DNA of 64,000 nucleotides, taken from Cystobacter fuscus DSM 2262 (GTDB lineage Bacteria; Myxococcota; Myxococcia; Myxococcales; Myxococcaceae). Made by a program: the position numbers and the translations under genes. The stretch spans positions 620,001 to 684,000 of the forward strand of contig NZ_ANAH02000005.1 in NCBI RefSeq assembly GCF_000335475.2, in the 5' to 3' direction. This document shows positions 18,491 to 27,576 of the stretch, in pieces (the stretch's first letter is position 1; every line of letters begins with the position of its first letter). The notes under the pieces were generated by a model. That model saw nothing but the letters and a program-made list of their open reading frames with translations. It had not been told where the DNA came from and ran no database searches.

Positions 18491-19093
18491 ATGGTGCGAC
18501 TTGGAGCCATCATGGGTTTTCGATTCGTCGCAATCCCTGGCCACCGGATGGTGGCTCATCCTCAATCCCTTCCCTCGGACGAACGGCTCGAGCCGGAGCT
18601 GCCCCCGCTTCAGGAGGCGGTGGAGCGGGCGCTGGCGAGCGCCGAGTTCCGTGACGTGAAAGCCAAGGATCGGCTGCGCTCCCTGTTGCAGGGAGACCGG
18701 CAGCCCACCCTGGGCAGTCCCGGACCCGGCCAGGGCCCCTCGGCGGTGTTCGCCCAGCCGCCGCAGGATCTTCCCGCGATGCTGCGGCTGGCGGACGAGC
18801 TGGAGTCGCTGGCGAAGCGCGAGGCCGGAGAACGGGCGCTCGTGTGGAACTGTGGCGAGTGCGGCGCGCGCTACGCGGTGCCCCTCGCGCTGGCGCGCTC
18901 CGTGTCCATCCGCTGCGAGCGCTGCGGTGGCCCGGTGGAGCTCAACCCCGCGCGCAGCGTGGGCGAGGAGTCGCTCATCGATCCGTTCCTCGGCACGGTG
19001 AACAGCGCCCGCTACGCGCTGGCCAGCTTCTTCCGCGAGGCCATGGCGCGCGGCTGGCCCGTGCTCGTGTCCACCGAGGACAGCGGCTCCTGA
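18491..19093 (+). CDS. Zinc-ribbon protein of unknown function
   Basis: A 200-residue soluble protein with a CxxC...CxxC zinc-ribbon near residues 124-148 (CGEC and CERC). An N-terminal half rich in charged and proline residues precedes it, with a short C-terminal domain after it. The ATG at 18491 is preferred over an in-frame GTG at 18470 because GGAGG lies 4 nt before it. I do not recognise a named family. The ribbon suggests nucleic-acid or protein binding. It follows nadA on the same strand and converges on the Cys-rich gene at 19131-19475. Confidence 0.7.
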   Translation: MVRLGAIMGFRFVAIPGHRMVAHPQSLPSDERLEPELPPLQEAVERALASAEFRDVKAKDRLRSLLQGDRQPTLGSPGPGQGPSAVFAQPPQDLPAMLRLADELESLAKREAGERALVWNCGECGARYAVPLALARSVSIRCERCGGPVELNPARSVGEESLIDPFLGTVNSARYALASFFREAMARGWPVLVSTEDSGS

Positions 19094-19130
19094 GCGGAGC
19101 ACGCCTCGCCGGGGCGGCACCCGCTCGGGG

Positions 19131-19475
19131 CTAGACTCCGACTCCCGCTCCGGCGTCCCAACGCGCCTCGCGCATCGCGGCCGCCTCGGCCTGTGCGGGG
19201 ACCGCCTCGCGGCGGGGCTTGCACCGGGCGCACTCGCACGAGCCCTTCTTGCAGGTGCAGTCCGCCGCGCTGCTGCATTGACACTTCGCGGCGTGCGGCT
19301 CGCCCACGCCGTCCTTCTTCCCGGCGGCCGCGTCCGGCGAGGCGTCCCGCCGCCGTGAGTCCGCGCTCACGGGCGCCGTGGTTCGGGCCTTGGCGGCGTG
19401 TGCCTCGCACGCCCCCGCCTCACCCGCCGCGAACATCACTCCCCCCCACACCACCACCAACGCGATGCGCATCAT
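19131..19475 (-). CDS. Small exported Cys-rich protein, metallothionein-like cluster
   Basis: A 114-residue protein. An N-terminal hydrophobic stretch (about 4-20, ending near AGEAGAC) looks like a signal peptide. A linker of Ala, Lys and Arg leads to a compact cluster of seven cysteines in CQC...CTC...CECARC spacing (about residues 67-86), like metallothionein metal-binding arrays. GGGAGG 9 nt before the ATG at 19475 supports the start. Export of such a cluster would suggest periplasmic or surface metal binding (inference). The Cys after the hydrophobic stretch lacks a good lipobox, so a lipoprotein is less likely. Confidence 0.7.
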   Translation of the reverse strand: MMRIALVVVWGGVMFAAGEAGACEAHAAKARTTAPVSADSRRRDASPDAAAGKKDGVGEPHAAKCQCSSAADCTCKKGSCECARCKPRREAVPAQAEAAAMREARWDAGAGVGV

Positions 19476-19602
19476 GTCCTCATACCTCCCAGGGTAGCCG
19501 CGCGTCCCTACCCTCCAGGCTATAGCCCAGCGGCTCCATCCCTGTCCAAACCGATGGAGTGCTCGCCGCGAGGGAAGGCGCCACGTACAGTCCCGCTCCT
19601 CC

Positions 19603-21165
19603 GTGTCCGCGCGAACCGCTCGCCTCGTCTCCGCCGCCGCCCTCGTGCTGGGGGCGCTGCCCCTCTGGGTGTCCACCCACCTGCCCATGGTGGACCTGCC
19701 CCAGCACCTGCACCTCATCTCCGCCCTGCACCGGCTGGAGGATCCCACCACGCTCTACCCCCAGCTCTTCGCCGCGCGGCACGAGCTGACGCCCTACCTC
19801 GGCTACTACCACGCCGTGAGCCTGCTGAACTGGCTGGTGCCCCTGGACACGGCCAACCGGCTCTTCCTCTCCGCGTACGTGGTGGGACTGCCCCTGTCGA
19901 TGGCCTTCCTGCTGCGGGGACTCGGCCGGCCCACCTGGCCCGCGCTGCTGGCCCTGCCGCTGGCCTATGGCGACAACTTCGGCTGGGGCTTCATCAACTA
20001 CCTGGCCGCCCTTCCCCTCGCCCTCGTGTGCTGCGGCCTCTTCGTGCGCGCCCTCACCCGGGCACACTCGCGCCGCGCCTGGGCCGCTGGACTCGCGCTC
20101 TGCCTCGCCACCGTGCTGCTCTTCCACGTGCAGGTCTTCGCCTTCCTCGCGCTGGCCCTGCCCTGGTTGCTCCTCACCACCCCCGTCCCCGAGGACGAGG
20201 GCGCCCGCGGCATGTCCGCGCGGCTGCGCCCCCGCGTGCCCGCGCTGCTGGGCGTCGTGCCAGGCGTGGCGCTCTTCCTGTCCTGGGTGGTGTTGCGGCT
20301 GGGCCAGCCCTCCGAGGTGGAGACCGGCGCGCCCTGGAAGGCCTGGGGCCCCATGCTCTCGCCCCAGAACCTCGCCTGGAAGAGCTTCGCGCACAACCGC
20401 GCCGAGTTCCTCGAGGTGCTCGCCAACCTCTTGCGCGACGGCTCGGATCGCTGGCCCCTGTACGCCGTGGGCGCGGTGGCCGCGGGCGCCCTGGTGGTGG
20501 GCCTCGTGCGCCCCGCCCCCAGTCCCGAGGGCCCCATCGCCCGCCTGCGCATGCCCGGGCTCGTCCTGCTCGCGCTCGGCCTCTACTTCCTGCTGCCCTT
20601 CGACATCCGCGGCTACACCTACTACCTCAACACCCGCTACGCGCAGCTCGCCGCCCTGCTCGCCCTCGCCAGCCTGCCCGTCACCCCGCCCCCGCTCCAG
20701 CACGTGCTGCGCCTGGCCAGCGCCGCGTGCGCCCTGCCCCTCGCCCTCGTGCTCGGCCAGGGCTTTCGCGCCTTCTCCCGCGAGGCCTCCGAGTGGGACG
20801 TGCTCGTGGAGTCCACCGCGCCCAAGGCCCGCGTCATGGGCCTCATCTTCGACGCCAGCTCGCGCGTGGTGCGCCACCCCGTCTTCCTCCACGGCGCCGC
20901 CACGCTCGCCGGGGCCCGTGGCGGGGGCACCAACTTCAGCTTCGCCCTCACCCCCCACTCCCCGCTGCGCTACCGCGGCACGCCCCCGCCCACCTTCCCC
21001 TCGGAGTGGAGACCCCAGGACTTCGACTACGCCACGCAAGGCGCCGCGTACGACCACTTCCTCATCCGGGGCGCGCCGCCCTCGCGCGTCTTCGGGGCCC
21101 GCCTCCAGAACGAGCTGAGCGTGGCCGCCCACGCCGGAGAGAGCTGGCTGGTGCGCCGCCGCTGA
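19603..21165 (+). CDS. Polytopic membrane protein, GT-C-like, unknown function
   Basis: A 520-residue inner-membrane protein with about 10-11 hydrophobic helices and a hydrophilic C-terminal domain (about 400-520). The first periplasmic loop contains MVDLPQH; an acidic residue in this place is typical of GT-C glycosyltransferases, but the match is weak. It could be a lipid-linked sugar transferase or another integral membrane enzyme. The start is a GTG at 19603 with no clear Shine-Dalgarno. It diverges from the Cys-rich gene across 127 bp and is followed 99 nt later by an unknown gene on the same strand. Confidence 0.7.
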   Translation: MSARTARLVSAAALVLGALPLWVSTHLPMVDLPQHLHLISALHRLEDPTTLYPQLFAARHELTPYLGYYHAVSLLNWLVPLDTANRLFLSAYVVGLPLSMAFLLRGLGRPTWPALLALPLAYGDNFGWGFINYLAALPLALVCCGLFVRALTRAHSRRAWAAGLALCLATVLLFHVQVFAFLALALPWLLLTTPVPEDEGARGMSARLRPRVPALLGVVPGVALFLSWVVLRLGQPSEVETGAPWKAWGPMLSPQNLAWKSFAHNRAEFLEVLANLLRDGSDRWPLYAVGAVAAGALVVGLVRPAPSPEGPIARLRMPGLVLLALGLYFLLPFDIRGYTYYLNTRYAQLAALLALASLPVTPPPLQHVLRLASAACALPLALVLGQGFRAFSREASEWDVLVESTAPKARVMGLIFDASSRVVRHPVFLHGAATLAGARGGGTNFSFALTPHSPLRYRGTPPPTFPSEWRPQDFDYATQGAAYDHFLIRGAPPSRVFGARLQNELSVAAHAGESWLVRRR

Positions 21166-21264
21166 GTGCCCCGCCCGGCAAGTGTGGGCCAGTGGTCGCC
21201 CCGGGCACGCACGGGCCCCTCCCGGACTCACCCCATGCGCCGGGGGGCATTACATGTGAAGGCC

Positions 21265-22509
21265 ATGCCCACCCCGAGTCCCCAGGCCAGCCCCCGCGCG
21301 TTGCTGGACACCCTGCGCGCGGGCACTCCGCTGTCCGGCTTCCCCGCCGACGCCGTCGAGCGCGCTCGCCCGTTCGCCGCCGAGCCCGCGTCCGCTCCAC
21401 CCGCCCTCGTCGAGTCCCTTCCGGAGCCGCTCGCGCTCGCCTTGCTCGAGGGCTCGGTCCAGGCTGGCCAGCCCGCGCTCGCCGAGGCTCTGGCGGGCTC
21501 GGCCCACAAGCCCCTCGCCAAGGCCGCCAAGAAGGCCCTCTACCAGTTGCGCTCCCGCGGGGTGACGCTCGCCCCGCCCACGCGCCCCACCCCCGCCGAG
21601 CCCGTCCGCTCCAGCGCACCCGCGCCCGAGTCCTTCCCCGCCCTGCTCACCAGCATCGACGGCACCGGCGAGCGCGTGCTCGAGCTCGCCCGTCCGCTGC
21701 GTGGAGGGGGACTCGAGGCCATCCAGGTCCTCTACTCGGACGAGCACGGCGTGACGCGGTTGCAGGTGAATGACATGAGCCGCGCCGACTACCGACGGGC
21801 GGTGAAGCAGGCCACTGCCCCGGGCTCCCAGACGGCCGTGGAGCTGCCCCAGGCCGAGGCGCGCGAGCGGCTGGCCCAGGCCGCGGGCCTCAACGTGAGC
21901 ACGGGCACCCCGTTTCCCCCAGGACTCGACGCCGTGCTGCGGCACCTGGAGGTGAAGCCCCAGGACAAGCCCCTGGAGATTCCACCCCCCGAGCCCGAGG
22001 ACGAGCGGCTCGCGGCCGAGGCCCACGCGCTCCACGACGAGGAGGAGATGCGCGGCTGGCTGCCGCCCCTGTCCGAGCTCGAGCGCCTGTCCCACACGGT
22101 GGCCGAGCTGCGCGCGAGCCCGCTCGCCCTCACGCCCGCGCAGCGCAACGCGGAGATCCTCCAGGCCGCGCATGCCCAGGCCCGCGCCTTCTTCTCCGCG
22201 CCGCGGATGCGCCAGCTCTTCGCGAGCCGCTTGTGGGAGATGGGGCTGCACTTCGAGCGGCTCGGCCAGGAGCGTCCCGCCCGGCTGGCCCGCGCCGAGG
22301 CCCGGCGACTCACGCACGGCCCACCCGACGCGCCCTCGCGTTTCGCCGAGCGGCTCTACGAGAAGGCACTGCTCGTCACCCTCGCCCATCGCATGGAGTC
22401 CACGTCATCTCCTTCAAGGGAGCGGGGAGAGGGCCCCGAGAGCCCTCGATCCGCGCCCCCCTCACCGCCCGGAGAGCGGCGCAGCCCCGGCGGCATCATC
22501 CTCCCCTGA
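21265..22509 (+). CDS. Hypothetical Ala/Pro/Glu-rich protein
   Basis: A 414-residue protein with no signal peptide and no recognised motif. The N-terminal 90 residues are helical-repeat-like (PLALALLEGSV, KPLAKAAKKAL). The centre is Pro/Glu rich, and the C-terminal part (about 270-370) is predicted helical and charged. The last 35 codons are Ser/Pro/Arg rich, and the stop lies within a hairpin, suggesting that the end of the gene extends into terminator-like DNA. The ATG at 21265 was chosen over upstream in-frame GTG/ATG codons because codon use becomes typical there. No function is proposed. Confidence 0.6.
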   Translation: MPTPSPQASPRALLDTLRAGTPLSGFPADAVERARPFAAEPASAPPALVESLPEPLALALLEGSVQAGQPALAEALAGSAHKPLAKAAKKALYQLRSRGVTLAPPTRPTPAEPVRSSAPAPESFPALLTSIDGTGERVLELARPLRGGGLEAIQVLYSDEHGVTRLQVNDMSRADYRRAVKQATAPGSQTAVELPQAEARERLAQAAGLNVSTGTPFPPGLDAVLRHLEVKPQDKPLEIPPPEPEDERLAAEAHALHDEEEMRGWLPPLSELERLSHTVAELRASPLALTPAQRNAEILQAAHAQARAFFSAPRMRQLFASRLWEMGLHFERLGQERPARLARAEARRLTHGPPDAPSRFAERLYEKALLVTLAHRMESTSSPSRERGEGPESPRSAPPSPPGERRSPGGIILP

Positions 22510-22522
22510 GCGCCAGGGGAGG
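22500..22522. terminator. Bidirectional hairpin between convergent genes
   Basis: A perfect 9-bp inverted repeat, CCTCCCCTG / CAGGGGAGG with loop AGCGC, covers the stop of the upstream gene and lies 8 bp before the stop of the convergent SprT-like gene. It has no T-run, so it is a plausible but not classical terminator for both. Confidence 0.5.
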
Positions 22523-22530
22523 GCCCGCCC

Positions 22531-23331
22531 TCAGGCCGACACCCGCGCGTGCAGCAGCAGGTCCAGGTTCTCCAGCTCCCAGGCCTGCGCCCGCGCGAAG
22601 TCGTGGAAGCGCCGCTCGTGCTCGAGGAACTCGGGCGGGTGGATGCAGCGCCGGCCGTCCTCGCCCCGGCGGGTGCGGTACACGTGGTGGAGCATCTCGT
22701 GGAAGACGATCCACTCCACGAAGTAGCGCGGCACCACGGGCTGATCCAACGCCGGGTGGATGCGGATGACGCGCGAGTCGGCCGAGTAGGAGCCCATCTT
22801 GATGCTCTTGCGCGGCCGGGTGACGCGCGGCGCCGGCCCGTAGGTGATGGCCGCGTCGATGCGGCCGCGGAAGTAGCGCTCGTTGAGCCGCTCGAAGATG
22901 CGCGCCAGATCGTGATGCTGTCCCACGGGATCCAACCGCAGCCGCTTGCGCATCTGCGCGGGAGAGACCCGGCGGATGTACGCCTTGTTGCGCTCGATGA
23001 ACTTGTCCAACCCCGCGCTCGCCTCCGCGTCCCCGTGACGCACATAGTCGGCGAGCGCCTGGATGATCTCATCCGGCGCCGCCAGGAACATGTGGTGCAG
23101 CCGCACGCGCCACAACGCCCGGTCGCGTTGGAACGTGAGCATCGTGTGCGTGTTGTCGTGAACCTCCACCGCCACCGGGGCCTTGAGCCGGGTCCGCAGC
23201 CGACGCTCGAGCACACGCCGCCACACCTTCACCAACCGATTGGGCTCGGGGGCGACGGAGTGCTCGCGGGCGATACGCCCCGCCGGCGAGCTTCGCTTCT
23301 TCGCCAGATTCTTCTTCTTCGCACGCGCCAT
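22531..23331 (-). CDS. SprT-like zinc metalloprotease domain protein
   Basis: A 266-residue protein with a Lys/Arg-rich N-terminus (about 1-20) and a C-terminal zincin-type domain carrying the HEMLHH metal site (HExxH class, about residue 210). It has a following glutamate-rich LEHERRF helix and an upstream FERLNERYF segment typical of SprT-like proteins. The family is related to Spartan/SprT proteins acting near DNA. The basic N-terminus here could bind nucleic acid (inference). The ATG at 23331 is chosen at the start of the basic segment; no good Shine-Dalgarno is visible. The gene is convergent with the hypothetical gene at 21265-22509. Confidence 0.8.
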   Translation of the reverse strand: MARAKKKNLAKKRSSPAGRIAREHSVAPEPNRLVKVWRRVLERRLRTRLKAPVAVEVHDNTHTMLTFQRDRALWRVRLHHMFLAAPDEIIQALADYVRHGDAEASAGLDKFIERNKAYIRRVSPAQMRKRLRLDPVGQHHDLARIFERLNERYFRGRIDAAITYGPAPRVTRPRKSIKMGSYSADSRVIRIHPALDQPVVPRYFVEWIVFHEMLHHVYRTRRGEDGRRCIHPPEFLEHERRFHDFARAQAWELENLDLLLHARVSA

Positions 23332-23487
23332 AGACCGGCCGATTCTAGGGACCCGGCTGACATGTGTAAACGCGATGAGGAAGGCAAAACCCCTGGAATT
23401 CCAACGGCTTATAGCCACTCCCGCGTACCCTCGCCCACTTGTCCGCAGGACGGGGTGGGGGGCGCATATGGCCCCCTGTTCCCACCC

Positions 23488-25812
23488 CTAGCGGCGGCCC
23501 CGAGGAGCGCAGTCCTGCTTGTCCAGCTTGAAGACGACCGGCCTGGTCGGATCCGCCGGAACCTGGAAACTCTTGGTTTTCGGGGTTCCGGACTGGTTCG
23601 GGCAACGGAACTCCACCTGGAGAGTTCCCGGCAACACCGAGAGAAAACCATTGGGTTTCACGCTGGCGGTTCCCACCCACAACTGCGTCCGGGCCGGGGC
23701 CTTGAACTGCACGCGCACCCCCACCGCCGAGGTGGGATTCTGGAGGTTCTTCTCCCCCTCCACGGCGTCCGGAGAGGAACCCAGGGAGTCGGGCGCTCGC
23801 ATGTCCGCCTGGTCGCCCTCCGAGCTACCCGCCCCGTTGGGCTCTGCCCCCGGGGAGGGAGCAGGCGAGCGTCCCTGCGCCGGAGCCGGGGCGTCCGCCG
23901 CGGCGCTCCCCGTGCCCGTGCCGGACTCCGGAGCCACGGAGGGATCCGCCGGCGTCTCCGGCGAGGGCGTCTCCGCTTCGCGCGAGGCCTCCTGGCGCGG
24001 GGCGGTCATGGTGGAGGTGATCCACCAGGCCGCCACCGCGACCCCCACCCCCAGTACCGCCATGAGCAACACCGCCAGGATCATCTGACGCCGACGCCCC
24101 GTCGAGGCCGCGGGTAGCGGCTGGGTATAGGAGCCCAGGTCTCCACCCGCCGTGGTGGACACGTCGTCGTCCAGGTCGTCGTCCGGATCCACCTGGCGCA
24201 GCGGCAGGCTGTGCGTACCCGACACCTCGGAGGTGTCCTCGGACGTGGACTCGCCATGGCCGACGGCGGACACGGCACGCGAGGGGCCTCGCTCGTTCAG
24301 CGTGGCCACGGAGAGGGCCGACGCGACGGAGGGATCTTCCTCGCCGAAGTCCTCGTCCTCCTCTTCCCGCACCGGAGGTCCCCGGCGGCGATCCAACGAG
24401 GCCAGGGAGGGCGTGGACTTGCGCGGAACCAGGGCAGCGCGCCGGCTCGAGGAGAGGCGGCCCAGCCGGTCATGGGTCGTGGACTCATCATCCTCCTCCG
24501 CGGCCTTCTCGTCGAGGCGGCGCAGGGCACGGCCCAGGGGACTCGTCTGCTCGGCGCGCCCGCCAGGCTGGGGGCCCACGGCGGTGGGCTCGGCTTCCTC
24601 CGCGCCCAGGGCCGCGGCGGCGAGCATGTCCTGTGGGCGGGCCATCTCCGTGCGGGGCTCCTCGCCCTCGGGGTCCACCGCGGGCGGCAGGCCGTGCACG
24701 TTGGTGCGCAGGCTGGGCCGGGCGATGAGCCCCGCCGGAGGAGGAGGCAGCACGGGAACCACCGGCGGCAGGGAGGCCACGTCCTTACGGCCGCCGGTAA
24801 TGGGCACGTGCAGTTGCGTGCGCTCCTCCTCCGCACCGAGCAGGCGCGCGACGTAGGCCGCCACGTCCTGGCTCTGCTTCATCGTCCCCGAGGCGAGCAA
24901 GGCCTCGAGGTCCGCCTGCACGTGGGCCGCGCGCTGGTAGCGCTGGGTACGGTCCTTGGCGAGGCACTTCATGACGATGCGCGACAGCTCCTGCGGGTAG
25001 CTGTCACGCAGCAGGTGGGGCGGGGACGGGTGCTCCGAGCGGATGGCGAAGAGGATGCCCTCGGTGTTGGCCCGGGAGAAGGGGGAGCGCCCGGTGGTGA
25101 TCTCATAGAGCATCACCCCCAGCGCGAAGATGTCCGAGCGGTGATCCAGCTTCTCCTGCATGACCTGCTCGGGCGACAGGTAGAGGAACTTGCCCTTGAT
25201 GACGCCCGGCTTGCTGCGCTCGGCGAAGGCCTCGGCCTTGGCGATGCCGAAGTCCACGAGCTTCACCTGGCCGTTGTAGGCCACCATCACGTTCTGGGGG
25301 CTGACGTCCCGGTGGATGAGGCCGAGCGGACGGCCATCCACGCCCTTGGAGTTGTGGGCGTGATCCAGTCCCGCGGCCACCTGGGCGCAGATGCGCGCGG
25401 CCACGGCGTAGGGCACCGCGGCGGAGAAGCGCGTCTCCTCGGCGAGGATGCGCCGCAGGTCCACGCCCTCCACGTACTCCATCGCGATGAAGATGCTCTC
25501 GTTGATGCGGCCCAGCCCGAACACCTGGACGATGTTCGGGTGGTGGAGCTGGGCGGCGATGCGCGCCTCGTCCAGGAACATCTGGACGAACTCCGGCTCC
25601 TCCGTGAGGTACGGGAGGATGCGCTTGATGACCAGCAGCTCCGGGCTGGGCGGTTCCTGGGCGAGGAAGAGCTCCGCCATGCCGCCCGTCGCGAGCCGCT
25701 TGACCAGGAGGTACTTGCCGAAGGGGGTGGCAGTCTGGGGAGATTTCTCGGGAATGGCAGCCCCCAAGGCGGACCGGGGTGAGGAGCGCGAACTCGCGCC
25801 GAGCTTATCCAA
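23488..25812 (-). CDS. Transmembrane eukaryotic-like Ser/Thr protein kinase
   Basis: About 774 residues. An N-terminal kinase domain (about 30-300) carries a glycine loop (RLATGGMAE), the ATP lysine in LVIKRIL, the catalytic loop HRDVSPQN, the DFGIAKA metal motif and SPEQ in the activation region. A long acidic, Ser/Pro-rich linker (about 320-570) follows, with one membrane span (about 575-598) and an external Pro/Ala-rich region and beta domain of about 175 residues. The start is a TTG at 25812 with GGAGG 7 nt upstream; an adjacent TTG at 25818 is possible and no ATG precedes the domain. It probably senses an envelope signal and phosphorylates cytoplasmic targets. It diverges from the GDPD operon. 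Confidence 0.92.
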   Translation of the reverse strand: MDKLGASSRSSPRSALGAAIPEKSPQTATPFGKYLLVKRLATGGMAELFLAQEPPSPELLVIKRILPYLTEEPEFVQMFLDEARIAAQLHHPNIVQVFGLGRINESIFIAMEYVEGVDLRRILAEETRFSAAVPYAVAARICAQVAAGLDHAHNSKGVDGRPLGLIHRDVSPQNVMVAYNGQVKLVDFGIAKAEAFAERSKPGVIKGKFLYLSPEQVMQEKLDHRSDIFALGVMLYEITTGRSPFSRANTEGILFAIRSEHPSPPHLLRDSYPQELSRIVMKCLAKDRTQRYQRAAHVQADLEALLASGTMKQSQDVAAYVARLLGAEEERTQLHVPITGGRKDVASLPPVVPVLPPPPAGLIARPSLRTNVHGLPPAVDPEGEEPRTEMARPQDMLAAAALGAEEAEPTAVGPQPGGRAEQTSPLGRALRRLDEKAAEEDDESTTHDRLGRLSSSRRAALVPRKSTPSLASLDRRRGPPVREEEDEDFGEEDPSVASALSVATLNERGPSRAVSAVGHGESTSEDTSEVSGTHSLPLRQVDPDDDLDDDVSTTAGGDLGSYTQPLPAASTGRRRQMILAVLLMAVLGVGVAVAAWWITSTMTAPRQEASREAETPSPETPADPSVAPESGTGTGSAAADAPAPAQGRSPAPSPGAEPNGAGSSEGDQADMRAPDSLGSSPDAVEGEKNLQNPTSAVGVRVQFKAPARTQLWVGTASVKPNGFLSVLPGTLQVEFRCPNQSGTPKTKSFQVPADPTRPVVFKLDKQDCAPRGRR

Positions 25813-25955
25813 AATCAACCCTCCCCTTGGAGGGGGGGGGTATGTGAACGGGAGCGGGGATACCAGACCCGGCGCCCGTCCGGCTACTTCTCCACCCCTG
25901 GAGGGCCCATCATGAAACGCGCGAGCCGGCCCCGGGGCCTCTAACATGGGGGACC

Positions 25956-26777
25956 ATGCCCCCCGCCCCCCATGCCTTCTTCCAGGGCCTGACCCCCACC
26001 CTGCACATCTCCCACCGGGGGGGTTCCCGGCTCGCGCCGGAGAACACCCTCCCCGCCTTCCGTCTGGCCGTGGAACGCCACCGCACCCAGATGCTGGAGA
26101 CGGACGTCCACCTGACGCGGGATGGAGAGCTGGTGGTGGCCCACGACGCCACCCTGGAGCGGTGCACCGACGGCGCCGGGGAGGTGGCCGCCCATACCCT
26201 GGCCGAGCTCCAGCGCCTGGACGCCGGCCACCACTTCAGCCCGGACGGGGGGCTCACCCACCCCTTCCGGGGCCAGGGCGTGCGCCTGCCCTCCCTGCGC
26301 GAGGTGCTGCGCGCCTTTCCAGACTTGCGCCTGAACATCGAGGTGAAACCGGACGTGCCGGGCGTCGAGGACGCCTTCGCTTCCCTGCTGCGCGAGGAGC
26401 GGGCGCTCGGGCGCGTGTGCGTGGGCAGTGAGCTGGATCCGGTGGGTGAGCGCCTCACGCGGGTGCTGCCGGAGGCCTGCCACTTCTACCCCCGTGACGC
26501 GCTGACCGCCTTCGTCCTCGCGGTGCGCATGGGCGAACCCATCCCGGAGGATCCCCGCTACCGCGTGCTCGACATGCCCCTGTACTTCGGCGAGGTGCGC
26601 CTGGTGGACGAGCTGCTGCTGAACGCGGCGAGGGCCCACGGCAAGTGGATCAACGTGTGGACGGTGGACGACCCCGGGGAGATGCGCCAGCTCGTCGCCG
26701 AGGGCGTGGGCGGCATCATGACGGACCGGCCGGATCTGCTCCGCCGAGTCTTGGACGAGTCCCCCAAGCCGCGTTAA
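25956..26777 (+). CDS. Glycerophosphodiester phosphodiesterase
   Basis: A 273-residue GDPD/UgpQ-type enzyme that hydrolyses glycerophosphodiesters to glycerol-3-phosphate and an alcohol. Signature residues are visible: SHRGGS (about 20), APENT, ETDVHLTRDGELVVAHD with the metal-binding Glu and Asp, and NIEVKP. The C-terminal INVWTVDDP and GIMTDRPD motifs are typical. No signal peptide is seen, so it is cytoplasmic. The ATG has only a G-run upstream. It heads a compact plus-strand series with gaps of 14, 14 and 2 nt to the next genes. Confidence 0.95.
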   Translation: MPPAPHAFFQGLTPTLHISHRGGSRLAPENTLPAFRLAVERHRTQMLETDVHLTRDGELVVAHDATLERCTDGAGEVAAHTLAELQRLDAGHHFSPDGGLTHPFRGQGVRLPSLREVLRAFPDLRLNIEVKPDVPGVEDAFASLLREERALGRVCVGSELDPVGERLTRVLPEACHFYPRDALTAFVLAVRMGEPIPEDPRYRVLDMPLYFGEVRLVDELLLNAARAHGKWINVWTVDDPGEMRQLVAEGVGGIMTDRPDLLRRVLDESPKPR

Positions 26778-26791
26778 GCCCTGGAGCGTCC

Positions 26792-27562
26792 ATGCCCCGC
26801 CCACCTTCCCGCAAGCGCGTCTCCCAGGAGCCGGCCGCCGCCGTCCCGGCCCCGCGGTCCACCCTGGCCGCCGGGCCCCCCCCGCCGCCCGCTCCCGAGA
26901 CGCCCGCGCGCAACACCATGCGCCGCGTGCGCCTGCCCCGGGCCCGCCGCTTCGTGGCCCTGGCGGGCAACATCGGCGCGGGGAAGACGACGGCTGCCAA
27001 GCTCATCAGCCAGTCCTTCGGCTTCGAGCTGTTCGACGAGCCCGTCATCGACAACCGCTTCCTCAAGGACTACTACGCCAACATGGGGCGGTGGTCCTTC
27101 ACCCTCCAGCTCGAGTTCCTCATCCGGCGCGTCGAGCACCACGAGCTCATCCACTCGGTGAAGAAGAGCTGCGTGCAGGATCGCACGCTCTACGAGGATC
27201 CGGAGATCTTCGCCAAGTACCTGCATGGGCTCGGACACCTGACGAACGCGGAGCTGGATCTCTACTTCGAGTACTTCCAGCGCCTCACGCGCGGCATCGT
27301 GCAGCCCGACCGGGTCATCTGCTTCGACGTGGCCGCGGTGGAGGTGCTGCTCGACCGCATCCGCGAGCGGGGCCGCGAGGAGGAGAAGGGCATCCAGAAG
27401 GCCTTCCTGCGCGGGCTCAACGGCTACTACGCCACCTTCCCCGAGGTGCTGAAGACGAAGTATGGCATGGACTGCCTGGTGCTCGACGTGACCACGCAGG
27501 ACATCCGCACCGGCCGGGGACGCGAGGAGTTCCTCGACCGGATCTCCACCTTCCTCGCCTGA
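26792..27562 (+). CDS. Deoxynucleoside kinase family protein
   Basis: A 256-residue protein of the dNK/dGK family that phosphorylates deoxynucleosides with ATP for salvage. Walker A is GNIGAGKTT (about residues 58-66) after a Pro-rich, basic N-terminal extension of about 45 residues that is not usual for the family. The DRTLYEDPEIFA segment matches the family's substrate/ERS region and the REEEKGIQ segment the lid. GGAG 5 nt before the ATG at 26792 supports the start. It is 14 nt downstream of the GDPD gene, so likely co-transcribed. Specificity cannot be read. Confidence 0.9.
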   Translation: MPRPPSRKRVSQEPAAAVPAPRSTLAAGPPPPPAPETPARNTMRRVRLPRARRFVALAGNIGAGKTTAAKLISQSFGFELFDEPVIDNRFLKDYYANMGRWSFTLQLEFLIRRVEHHELIHSVKKSCVQDRTLYEDPEIFAKYLHGLGHLTNAELDLYFEYFQRLTRGIVQPDRVICFDVAAVEVLLDRIRERGREEEKGIQKAFLRGLNGYYATFPEVLKTKYGMDCLVLDVTTQDIRTGRGREEFLDRISTFLA

Positions 27563-27576
27563 GAGGTAGCACGCCC

